Assembly (NCBI GenBank): GCA_028281075.1
Contig: JANQKO010000549.1
Location: 1-8,107 of the forward strand
DNA length: 8,107 nucleotides
DNA from: Alphaproteobacteria bacterium
GTDB taxonomy: Bacteria > Pseudomonadota > Alphaproteobacteria > GCA-2731375
Direction: 5' to 3'
Within the stretch, counting starts at the first letter, position 1. Every line of letters starts with the position of its first letter. This document shows, piece by piece, positions 1-5,841 of the stretch. The notes under the pieces were generated by a model, which searched no databases, was not told the DNA's origin, and was given only the letters and a program-made list of their open reading frames with translations. The position numbers and the translations under genes are program-made.

Positions 1-788
1 TCAGGCCGGAGATCGAGAATGGCCTGAACCGCGAAAAGCTGAAGAGCCTGCTGCCGTCCGGCTGCGCGCGCAACGCCATCGACTGCGCGCTCTGGGACCT
101 GGAGGCCAAGGCGGCGGGCCGGCCGGCCTGGGAACTGGCCGGGCTGCCGGCGCCCGGCCCGGTGACCACGGCCTATACGCTGAGCCCCGACGCGCCGGCG
201 GCGATGGCGGCGGCGGCGCGGGACGCCGCCGACCGGCCGCTGCTGAAGCTGAAGCTGGGCGGCGCCGACGACATCGAGCGCGTGGCGGCCGTGCACGCGG
301 CGGCGCCGGCGGCCGATATCATCGTCGACGCGAACGAGGCCTGGACGCCGGACATGGTGGCCCCGCTGAGCCGCAGGCTGGCCGGCCTCGGGGTGACGAT
401 GATCGAGCAGCCGCTGCCGGCGGACGCCGACCGGGCGCTGGCCGGGATCGACCATCCCGTGCCGATCTGCGCCGACGAGTCCTGCCATGCCGCGGCCGAC
501 GTGCCGGCGCTGGCCGACCGCTACGACATCGTCAACGTGAAGCTGGACAAGACCGGCGGCCTGACCGAGGCGATCGACCTGGTGGCCGCGGCGCGGACGG
601 CCGGCCTCGGCCTGATGGTCGGCTGCATGGTCGGCACGTCGCTGGCCATGGCGCCGGCGGCGCTGCTGGCCGGGGCCGCGCGCTATGTCGACCTCGACGG
701 CCCGCTGCTGCTGGCCCGCGACCGCGCGCCGGGACTGCGCTACGACGGCAGCCGGCTGCAGCCGCCGACGCCCGAGGTCTGGGGTTGA
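1..788 (+). CDS. Dipeptide epimerase (L-Ala-D/L-Glu epimerase type), enolase superfamily; 5' end outside window
   Basis: The frame is open from base 3 to the TGA at 786-788 (261 residues); the N-terminal capping domain and start lie upstream. Family members racemise the second residue of dipeptides, classically L-Ala-D-Glu released from peptidoglycan, in the cytoplasm. Visible superfamily landmarks, in order, are: ARNAIDCALWDLEAK (about 69-113); the KxK motif LLKLKLGG with the second Lys at 252-254; metal ligands Asp in IVDANEAW (327), Glu in MIEQPLP (405) and Asp in CADES (474); and the opposite catalytic Lys in VKLDK (540-542). The tail VGCMVGTSLAMAPA also fits. A GTG at 162 is internal, because homologous sequence continues upstream of it. 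The fold and reaction class are well supported. The exact dipeptide preference is not, since substrate specificity varies widely in this family. The gene has no evident link to the pilus locus, and no intrinsic terminator is seen after it. Confidence 0.88.
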   Translation, partial: RPEIENGLNREKLKSLLPSGCARNAIDCALWDLEAKAAGRPAWELAGLPAPGPVTTAYTLSPDAPAAMAAAARDAADRPLLKLKLGGADDIERVAAVHAAAPAADIIVDANEAWTPDMVAPLSRRLAGLGVTMIEQPLPADADRALAGIDHPVPICADESCHAAADVPALADRYDIVNVKLDKTGGLTEAIDLVAAARTAGLGLMVGCMVGTSLAMAPAALLAGAARYVDLDGPLLLARDRAPGLRYDGSRLQPPTPEVWG

Positions 789-952
789 ATACTTTCAGTT
801 TTTCAAGATAATCTATCGAATATTGAAATAAAAATAACTATTGATTAACCATGTCCAATTATATACCTGTGTAGGTAAATATTATATTAATGAATTGAAA
901 GTTATTTTACTTGATCAACAGAGAATTTCGCTTTAGGTTTCTCGCATTCCAC
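789..952 (+). promoter_or_regulatory. AT-rich intergenic promoter region upstream of the pilin gene
   Basis: From 791 to 900 only 24 of 110 bases are G or C, in a window whose genes are extremely GC-rich. The drop begins right after the epimerase stop and fades by about 930. The block contains a CtrA-like motif and several AT stretches that could serve as -10 elements, such as TATTAT at 880-885. I could not pair a good -35 with a good -10 at 16-18 bases, so no single promoter is assigned. The position directly ahead of a gene expected to be highly expressed supports a promoter or regulator-binding role (inference). Confidence 0.6.
834..852 (+). promoter_or_regulatory. CtrA-like binding site upstream of pilA
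   Basis: Bases 834-849 read ATAACTATTGATTAAC, which matches TTAA-N7-TTAAC, the CtrA consensus known from Caulobacter, with one mismatch. The downstream half extends to TTAACCAT (845-852), an alternative CtrA half-site motif described in alphaproteobacteria. CtrA controls pilA in Caulobacter, so the placement makes biological sense. The region is AT-rich, so chance matches are more likely here than elsewhere. Binding is inferred, not shown. Confidence 0.5.
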
Positions 953-1001
953 TCCGCCAAGGGACTGGTGCGTCTGCCGCATAAGGTCCGTACTTGGCGG
1001 A
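953..1001 (+). promoter_or_regulatory. Long stem-loop in the pilA leader
   Basis: The nine bases TCCGCCAAG (953-961) are the exact reverse complement of CTTGGCGGA (993-1001). A second helix can stack directly inside it: GGAC (962-965) with GTCC (986-989), leaving a three-base bulge (990-992). A small GCG/CGC hairpin (970-972 with 978-980) could close the apical part. The element sits 35 bases before the pilA ribosome binding site and has no T-tract, so it is not a terminator. A role in mRNA stability or leader regulation is inference. Confidence 0.45.
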
Positions 1002-1036
1002 TTTATGGCCACTGCTGCAAACGGTCGGGAATGGAT

Positions 1037-1042
1037 AGGAGG
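1037..1042 (+). promoter_or_regulatory. Strong ribosome binding site of pilA
   Basis: AGGAGG, a full match to the Shine-Dalgarno core, lies seven bases before the ATG at 1050. It fixes the start of the pilin at 1050 rather than at the in-frame ATG at 1005. It is the strongest such site in the window, as expected for an abundant structural protein. Confidence 0.85.
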
Positions 1043-1049
1043 ACCCACA

Positions 1050-1250
1050 ATGCTGCGGGTTATTACGGAAGCTCAGTCGACGTGGATGCGCGTCCGCACG
1101 TTCGTCAAGGACCAGTCGGGCGCCACGGCGATCGAATACGGCCTGATCGCGGCCGGTATCGCCGTCGCGATCATCACCACGGTCTTTGCGCTCGGCACGC
1201 AGATCGACGGCTTTTTCCAGAACATCTCGTCGTCGCTGGCCAGCGGCTAA
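1050..1250 (+). CDS. pilA: Flp/type IVc major pilin precursor (PilA)
   Basis: The 66-residue prepilin is the subunit of the Flp pilus fibre. It has a short basic leader, then the Flp signature DQSGATAIEYGLIAAG. The prepilin peptidase should cut after Gly24, leaving a mature protein of 42 residues that starts ATAIEYG, with the invariant Glu at +5 (Glu29) and Tyr at +6 (Tyr30). Residues of about 30-48 form the single hydrophobic helix that anchors the pilin in the inner membrane before assembly and packs the fibre core. The tail DGFFQNISSSLASG is typical of small Flp pilins. The start is set by AGGAGG at 1037. An AT-rich control region precedes the gene and an intrinsic terminator follows it, so it probably gives a short abundant transcript. 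CpaA, encoded next, is the expected processing enzyme. Confidence 0.95.
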   Translation: MLRVITEAQSTWMRVRTFVKDQSGATAIEYGLIAAGIAVAIITTVFALGTQIDGFFQNISSSLASG

Positions 1251-1259
1251 GCGGCGATG

Positions 1260-1281
1260 GGCGCCGGCGGCCGCCGGCGCC
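1260..1281. repeat. Perfect 22-base GC palindrome in the pilA 3' untranslated region
   Basis: The arms GGCGCCGGCGG (1260-1270) and CCGCCGGCGCC (1271-1281) are exact reverse complements, starting nine bases after the pilA stop codon. As RNA this could form a very stable hairpin with a tight four-base loop, just upstream of the terminator. Such hairpins can block 3'-5' exonucleases; that role here is inferred. High local GC makes short palindromes commoner, but a perfect 22-mer is still notable. Confidence 0.55.
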
Positions 1282-1295
1282 ACCTGCCAACGAGG

Positions 1296-1339
1296 ATCCG
1301 GGAGCGGTCCGTACGGGCCGCTCCCGGATTTTCTTTTTT
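1296..1339 (+). terminator. Rho-independent terminator after pilA
   Basis: ATCCGGGAGCGG (1296-1307) pairs perfectly with CCGCTCCCGGAT (1318-1329). Three more pairs (including one U-G wobble) close around the loop GTAC at 1311-1314, giving a 15-pair stem. It is followed at once by TTTCTTTTTT (1330-1339). This is a canonical intrinsic terminator. It lies between pilA and cpaA, so it should end most pilin transcripts; any cpaA transcription must come from read-through or from a promoter in the short remaining gap. Confidence 0.93.
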
Positions 1340-1377
1340 CCGGACGCCCGGCATCGCGCGGCGCCGCGAGAACGCGC

Positions 1378-1872
1378 ATGCTGCTGACCCTGCTGAGCTG
1401 GCTGTTCCCGCTCGCCATGCTGTGGGCGATGCTGTCGGACGCCCTGACGCTGGAAATCCCCAACACCCTCTCCATCGGGCTGGTCGCCGGGTTCCTTTGC
1501 CTGGCGATGGCCGCCGGCGCCGACATCACGCACGTCGCGGCGCATCTGGGCGCCGGGCTGGCCGTGCTGGCGGTCGGCGCCGGACTGTTCTTCGCGCGCA
1601 TCATCGGCGGCGGCGACGCCAAGCTGCTGGCCGCGGCATCGGTCTGGACCGGATTCGAGACGCTGCCGGCCTTCCTGTTCCACATGGCGCTCGCCGGTGG
1701 CGTGCTGGCGCTCTGCATCCTGATCTATCGCCGGATGCCGTTGCCGGCAGCGCTGGCGGCCTCGCCCCGCTGGCGCCGCCTGCACAACCCGGACGCGGGC
1801 GTCCCCTACGGTATCGCAATCGGACTGGGCGGCCTGCTGGTGTTTACCAGCCTGCCGGCGTTTACAAACTAG
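1378..1872 (+). CDS. cpaA: Prepilin peptidase CpaA/TadV (A24 aspartic protease)
   Basis: This 164-aa inner-membrane protease removes the leader from Flp prepilins. Both catalytic aspartates of the A24 family are visible: Asp21 in LSDALTLEIPN and Asp80 in the GxGD motif IIGGGDAKLLAA. Most of the chain is hydrophobic, with about five or six membrane segments. Like other TadV proteins it is short and lacks the cysteine-rich methylase domain of PilD-type enzymes. The ATG at 1378 gives the normal N-terminus. The frame stays open upstream, but it runs through the terminator and the translation there looks non-native. No clear ribosome binding site is seen; the preceding bases hold a 12-base palindrome (1357-1368). 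With the terminator upstream, this suggests low expression relative to the pilin (inference). Confidence 0.93.
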   Translation: MLLTLLSWLFPLAMLWAMLSDALTLEIPNTLSIGLVAGFLCLAMAAGADITHVAAHLGAGLAVLAVGAGLFFARIIGGGDAKLLAAASVWTGFETLPAFLFHMALAGGVLALCILIYRRMPLPAALAASPRWRRLHNPDAGVPYGIAIGLGGLLVFTSLPAFTN

Positions 1873-2082
1873 TCACGGGCAATGCCGATAAAAAACCGTG
1901 CGTATTCGAGGGGTTCGCCCGATCGGGTAAGCATTCGTTAAGAAAAACCGCAACGGTAAATTAACGGATTCGGTCCATCGTTCCGCCCCTGACGCTCGTC
2001 GGAAAGCATAACCAGAAATGCCGGCGGCAAGGCGTCGTCCATGACCGGACGATGTCGACGTCAACTTGAAAAGGGCACGGTC
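1873..2082 (+). promoter_or_regulatory. Intergenic region upstream of cpaB, probable operon promoter region
   Basis: This 210-base gap has lower GC than its neighbours between about 1880 and 1970. It contains two TTAA elements, at 1938-1941 and 1961-1964, plus the CtrA-like arrangement listed separately. No intrinsic terminator for cpaA is seen; the only inverted repeat (CACGG 1874-1878 with CCGTG 1896-1900) is short, widely spaced and lacks a T-tract. A confident -35/-10 pair was not found. A promoter for the cpaB-cpaF operon here is inferred from the gap size and base composition. Confidence 0.45.
1927..1941. promoter_or_regulatory. CtrA-like site upstream of cpaB
   Basis: GTAAGCATTCGTTAA matches TTAA-N7-TTAA with one mismatch in the first half. 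The reverse strand reads TTAA-N7-TTAC. It lies 142 bases before the cpaB start and resembles the site ahead of pilA in design. A second lone TTAAC half-site is at 1961-1965. This is weaker evidence than the pilA site. Confidence 0.35.
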
Positions 2083-3666
2083 GTGAACCTAGCACGCATT
2101 CTCTTGATCGTGGTCGCCTTGGGCATGGCGGGTCTGACGGCCCTCCTGGTCAACAACTACCTGACCAACAAAGAGAGCGAATACGCGAACAGCCAACCCA
2201 CCGAACAGCAGCTCGTCAGTTCGGTCGAGGTCCTGGTGGCGGACCGCGACATCGCGGCCGGCGAAATCGTCAACGACGACGTTCTGCGCTGGCAGTCCTG
2301 GCCGGAAGATGCCCTGAACGAGAACTTCGTCTCACGCAGCGACGGCGGCGAGGTGCCGGAAGTCCAGGGCGCGGCGGTACGCAGCGCGATCCGGGCCGGC
2401 GAACCCATCGTCATGAGCAAGCTGGTGATGTCGGACCAGCCCGGCTTTCTGGCCGGCGCCCTCAGGCCGGGCATGCGCGCGGTCTCGGTCAGGGTCGACG
2501 AGGTCACCGGCAACGCCGGCTTCATCATGCCGGGCAACCGGGTCGACGTGATCCTGACCCAGGAGATCGAGGTCGCGCTGCCGTCCGGCGACACCGGCCA
2601 GAAGCGGGTCAGCGAGACCGTGCTGACGGACCTGCGCGTGCTGGCCATCGACCAGCAGGTCGACGACCTGGAGGACGAACCCAGGGTCAGCAAGACGGTG
2701 ACCCTGGAGGTCGACGTGAAGCAGGCCGAGACCGTCGCCCTGGTCAAGAGCATGGGCGTGGTCTCGCTGTCGCTGCGCAGCGTCGCCCGGAACGACAGCG
2801 AGATGATGACGGCCGGCATGTTCACGGCCGACGACCAGATCAGCCGCTTCCTGAGCCCGATCTACATGCCGGTGCTGACGGCCCGGCACGCCCTGAAGGC
2901 CGGCACGCTGCTGCGCGACCTGGACATCGAATGGCAGGCGCTGCCGGCCGGCGCCGACCCGAACGGCCTGGTGCTGCGCTCGCAGGTGCCGATGACCGCG
3001 ATCCGCGGCGCGCTCCTGACCCGGGACATCGACGCGGCGACCCCGCTGCGCCAGGACATGCTGATCCGGCCGAGCGACCAGGGCTTCATCATCGCCGCGC
3101 TGAACCCCGGCATGCGCGCGGTATCGGTGGCGATCACCCAGGTCACCGGCGTGTCCGGCTATATCTCGCCGGGCGACCAGGTCGACGTGATCCTGACGCA
3201 CGAGGTCAAGGACACCTCCGACACGCCGGTCCTGGACCCGCGCCGGTTCGCCGAGACCATCGCCGAGGGCGTCCGGCTGCTGGCGATCGAGACCCTGCCC
3301 GGCCGCCAGACCGGCAAGCCGCGGGCCGGCGAGACGGTGACGCTGGAGGTCGACCCGCGACAGGCCGAGGTCATCGTGCTGGCACAGGAGATGGGCAAGC
3401 TGTCGCTGACGGTGCAGTCGGTGCCGGCGCTGGCGCTGGAACGCTCGACGCCGCGCGACGAGGAGGCCTACACGTCCGACCTGTTCGTCAGCGACGCGGT
3501 CGCCGACTTCCTCAGCTTCGGCACGCGCCGGGCGCCGCAACTGCTGGCCCGTATCGGCCAGCGCAACCGCAGCCTGGCCTCGGCGCCGGCGCGGCGGTCG
3601 TCGTCGGGCGGCACCGTCCGCGTCTACCGGTCCACCGCCCAGTCCACCGTCCAGATCCGTCGATAG
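2083..3666 (+). CDS. cpaB: Flp pilus assembly protein CpaB/RcpC with two tandem modules
   Basis: CpaB is a periplasmic, inner-membrane-anchored partner of the secretin. This version has 527 residues, whereas the family is usually near 260-300. After one membrane segment (about 3-24) come two full copies of the SAF plus RcpC module: residues of about 48-257 (VEVLVADRDIAAG to FLSP) and about 261-479 (MPVLTARHALKAG to FLSFG). Paired motifs are PGMRAVSV (129, 342), VDVILT (154, 367) and VTLEVD (206, 419), all offset by 213 residues. By hand, residues 119-161 and 332-374 share 26 of 43 identities. A Ser/Arg-rich tail (480-527) follows. The GTG start at 2083 gives the typical MNLARI N-terminus and has AAGGG at 2071-2075; an in-frame ATG at 2041 would add 14 atypical residues. 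cpaC starts seven bases after the stop. Confidence 0.92.
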   Translation: MNLARILLIVVALGMAGLTALLVNNYLTNKESEYANSQPTEQQLVSSVEVLVADRDIAAGEIVNDDVLRWQSWPEDALNENFVSRSDGGEVPEVQGAAVRSAIRAGEPIVMSKLVMSDQPGFLAGALRPGMRAVSVRVDEVTGNAGFIMPGNRVDVILTQEIEVALPSGDTGQKRVSETVLTDLRVLAIDQQVDDLEDEPRVSKTVTLEVDVKQAETVALVKSMGVVSLSLRSVARNDSEMMTAGMFTADDQISRFLSPIYMPVLTARHALKAGTLLRDLDIEWQALPAGADPNGLVLRSQVPMTAIRGALLTRDIDAATPLRQDMLIRPSDQGFIIAALNPGMRAVSVAITQVTGVSGYISPGDQVDVILTHEVKDTSDTPVLDPRRFAETIAEGVRLLAIETLPGRQTGKPRAGETVTLEVDPRQAEVIVLAQEMGKLSLTVQSVPALALERSTPRDEEAYTSDLFVSDAVADFLSFGTRRAPQLLARIGQRNRSLASAPARRSSSGGTVRVYRSTAQSTVQIRR

Positions 3667-3673
3667 GCCCGTC

Positions 3674-5092
3674 ATGAAGCGATCACTCCATAACGCGGCC
3701 GTCTTCGGCCTGGGCTGTCTGCTGCTGGTCCTGACCGCGGCGACGGCCGCGGCCCAGACGCCGGTGACCGGCGCGCTCGACGGCATCGAGCTGAGCGACG
3801 CCGCCAGCGGCCGGCATATCAGCCTGCCGCAGGGCAAGGCCCGGATCATCACGCTGCCGGTCGACGTCCGCGACGTCCTGGTCTCCAATCCCGAGATCGC
3901 CGACGTCGTCGTCAAGACCCAGCGGACGATCTACCTGCTGGGCCGCGAGACCGGCGCCACCAACGCCTTCTTCTTCGACGCCGACGGCAACGAACTGCTG
4001 CGGCTGGAGATCGCCGTCCAGCTCGACGTGGAAGCCGTCAACGACGCGTTGTCGGCCCTGATGCCCGGCGTCGACGTGCAGGCCCGCGCGGTCAACGACA
4101 ACCTGTTCCTGTCCGGCACCGTGCGCTCGCCCGACATGGCCGAGAACGCCCGCAAGATCGCCCTGCGCTTCGTCGAGGAGGATGAGGACGTCGTCAACAT
4201 GCTGGCCGTGGTCGAGGACCAGCAGGTGCTGCTGCAGGTGCGCGTCGCCGAGGTCTCGCGCAGCGTGCTGAAGGAGCTGGGCGCCAACCTGTTCGACTCG
4301 ATCACCGGTAACTTCACGACGATCACGTCGGGCGACCTGTTCAGCCGCACGTTCACGCAGGGCGCCGCCGTCGAGACGCCGTTCCTGAGCCAGTTGCTGC
4401 GCTACGACAACGGCAACGGCGACGTGCTGACGCTGGTGATCAACGCGCTCGAACGCAACGGCCTGATCCGCACGCTGGCGGAGCCGAACCTGACGGCGAT
4501 CTCGGGCGAGACCGCCAACTTCCTGGCCGGCGGCGAATTCCCGATCCCGGTGTCGCAGGACGAGAACACGATCACGGTCGAGTTCCGCCAGTTCGGCATC
4601 GGCCTGAACTTCACGCCGGTGGTGCTGAACTCGGGCCGCATCTCGCTGCGGATCTCGACCGAGGTCAGCTCGCTGACCAACGAGGGCGCGGTGACGCTGC
4701 AGAGCATCACCATCCCGGCGCTGACCGTGCGTCGGGCCGAGACCACCGTCGAGCTGCCGTCCGGCGGCAGCCTGATGATCGCCGGCCTGCTGCAGGAAGA
4801 CATGACCAACGGCGTCGACGGCGTGCCGGGCATCAAGGACGTGCCGGTGCTGGGCCCGTTCTTCCGCACCAACAACCTGCAGCGGACCGAGCGCGAGCTG
4901 GTGGTCACGGTGACCAGCTACCTGGTGAAGCCGGTCGACCGCTCGGTGCTGAGCCTGCCGACGACCGGCCTGACCGCGCCGACCGACTTCGACCTCTATT
5001 TCCTGGGCCGCCTGCACGGCACCTACACCAAGACCGACACGGCGCCGTCCGCGACCGCGCTGCAAGGTCCGATCGGCTACATCCTGCAGTAA
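3674..5092 (+). CDS. cpaC: Flp pilus secretin CpaC/RcpA
   Basis: This 472-aa outer-membrane secretin is the channel through which the pilus leaves the cell. A signal peptide covers residues 1 to about 28, cut near AAAQ|TPV. The N-terminal pilus-assembly domain (about 45-115) contains the typical DVRDVLVSNPEIADVVV. A BON-like segment (about 116-180) precedes QVLLQVRVAEVSRSVLKELG (184-203). The secretin domain follows: LIRTLAEPNLTAISGETANFLAGGEFPIPV (264-293), then VELPSGGSLMIAGLL and the closing secretin signature GVPGIKDVPVLGPFF (383-397). It ends with the usual short Cpa-type tail (TDFDLYFLGRLHG). The length is normal. It is seven bases behind cpaB with only a weak AGG upstream, which fits translational coupling. 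CpaB and CpaD are the expected partners. Confidence 0.95.
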   Translation: MKRSLHNAAVFGLGCLLLVLTAATAAAQTPVTGALDGIELSDAASGRHISLPQGKARIITLPVDVRDVLVSNPEIADVVVKTQRTIYLLGRETGATNAFFFDADGNELLRLEIAVQLDVEAVNDALSALMPGVDVQARAVNDNLFLSGTVRSPDMAENARKIALRFVEEDEDVVNMLAVVEDQQVLLQVRVAEVSRSVLKELGANLFDSITGNFTTITSGDLFSRTFTQGAAVETPFLSQLLRYDNGNGDVLTLVINALERNGLIRTLAEPNLTAISGETANFLAGGEFPIPVSQDENTITVEFRQFGIGLNFTPVVLNSGRISLRISTEVSSLTNEGAVTLQSITIPALTVRRAETTVELPSGGSLMIAGLLQEDMTNGVDGVPGIKDVPVLGPFFRTNNLQRTERELVVTVTSYLVKPVDRSVLSLPTTGLTAPTDFDLYFLGRLHGTYTKTDTAPSATALQGPIGYILQ

Positions 5093-5106
5093 CCGGAGCT
5101 GACGCC

Positions 5107-5796
5107 ATGACCAGGTTGCAATTCCCGCCGGCCGCCATCGGGCTCTGCGCCGTGCTGGGTCTGACGGTAAGCGCATGCTCGAACAACAGCGCCGAGTTCG
5201 CCACCGACGTCGAGCGGGACCATCCGGTCCAGGTCGTCAGCCGGCATGTCGAACGGCCCGTGACCGTCAATACCGAGAGCCTGTCGCTGAGCCCGGAGGA
5301 CACGGCCCAACTCGACCGCTTCGCCGCCGACTTCCTGCAGAGCGGCAGCGGCGCCATCGAGATCGCGGTGCCGGCCGGCAGCGGCCGCGACCTGGCGCTG
5401 GCGCGGGCGAACGTCATCCGCAGCCACGTCATCGCCCGCGGCGTGCGGCCGAACGAGGTCCTGATCCGGCTGTCGGCGCGCGATACCGACGCCGACGCGC
5501 CGCTGACCGTGAGCTACGAGCGCTACAGCGTCAAGCTGCCGGAATGCGGCGACTTCAGCAAGACCATGACGACCGAGCCGCGCAACCTGGTGTCGCCGAA
5601 CTACGGCTGCTCCACCCAGCGCAACATCGCCGCCATGATCGCCAATCCGGCCGACCTGGTGCGCATGCGCGGCCAGACGCCGGCCGACGCCGAGCGGCGC
5701 AGCCTGGTCATTCAGAACTACCAGCAAGGCAAGGTCACCGAATCGGAAGTTTCCGAGCAGGCCGAGGCTGCCGGCCTGACCAATATCGGCAACTGA
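5107..5796 (+). CDS. cpaD: Flp pilus assembly lipoprotein CpaD
   Basis: CpaD is a small periplasmic lipoprotein of the Flp pilus machine, thought to help the secretin in the outer membrane. The 229-aa product has a hydrophobic leader ending in the lipobox VSAC, so Cys24 is the likely lipidated residue. The family hallmark is the C-terminal SPNYGCSTQRNIAAMIANPADLV (163-185) with Cys168; Cys147 in LPECGDF may pair with it (inference). ARANVIRSHVIARGV (99-113) resembles the OmpA-like stretch seen in CpaD relatives. GGAG at 5095-5098 lies eight bases before the ATG, and the gap to cpaC is 14 bases. The TGA at 5794-5796 is the only stop between cpaD and the in-frame cpaE that follows. Confidence 0.93.
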   Translation: MTRLQFPPAAIGLCAVLGLTVSACSNNSAEFATDVERDHPVQVVSRHVERPVTVNTESLSLSPEDTAQLDRFAADFLQSGSGAIEIAVPAGSGRDLALARANVIRSHVIARGVRPNEVLIRLSARDTDADAPLTVSYERYSVKLPECGDFSKTMTTEPRNLVSPNYGCSTQRNIAAMIANPADLVRMRGQTPADAERRSLVIQNYQQGKVTESEVSEQAEAAGLTNIGN

Positions 5797-5830
5797 CCGG
5801 TCGATCCCTTCGGACGGCAGCAACAAACGC

Positions 5831-5834
5831 GGGG
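5831..5834 (+). promoter_or_regulatory. Candidate ribosome binding site for the non-ATG start of cpaE
   Basis: GGGG lies seven bases before the ATT codon at 5842 and is the only purine run of this kind near the expected N-terminus. It can pair with the anti-Shine-Dalgarno with one G-U. It favours ATT 5842 over ATC 5845 or ATA 5857, but is a modest site. Confidence 0.35.
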
Positions 5835-5841
5835 CAGAACC

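Noticed and set aside
802..827. AT-rich inverted repeat after the epimerase gene (TTCAAGAT with ATATTGAA)
   Set aside because: It has one mismatch, almost no GC pairs and a ten-base loop, so it is too weak to be a terminator and is likely by chance in an AT-rich block.
996..1009. Possible sigma-54 promoter with GG-N10-GC spacing upstream of pilA
   Set aside because: Only the GG and GC doublets and a few flanking bases fit TGGCAC-N5-TTGC, and the site coincides with the right arm of the leader stem-loop. A match this weak is expected by chance.
1005..1049. Upstream ATG at 1005 as the pilA start
   Set aside because: It would add 15 residues to the pilin leader and has no ribosome binding site, whereas AGGAGG is ideally spaced from the ATG at 1050.
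911..1387. Plus-strand frame of 158 codons overlapping pilA
   Set aside because: It runs in another frame through the pilA leader, the pilin gene and the terminator, and its product is compositionally odd with no family likeness.
1874..1900. Inverted repeat CACGG/CCGTG after cpaA as a terminator
   Set aside because: It has only five pairs around a 17-base loop, with the A-rich stretch inside the loop and no T-tract after it.
1257..1964. Plus-strand frame of 235 codons overlapping cpaA
   Set aside because: It is an out-of-frame shadow of cpaA, dominated by Arg, Gly, Ala and Pro; cpaA itself carries both catalytic motifs.
2041..2082. ATG at 2041 as the cpaB start
   Set aside because: It adds a polar, basic stretch before the membrane segment that does not resemble CpaB N-termini. 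The GTG at 2083 gives the usual pattern and has its own purine-rich site. Not fully excluded, since AAGGCG at 2029-2034 precedes the ATG.
2332..3915. Long minus-strand frames such as 2332-3915, 3683-5176 and 5077-6945
   Set aside because: They lie opposite well-identified cpa genes and their translations are low-complexity and rich in Arg, Asp, His, Gln and Val, with no recognisable domain. Such frames arise routinely opposite GC-rich coding sequence.
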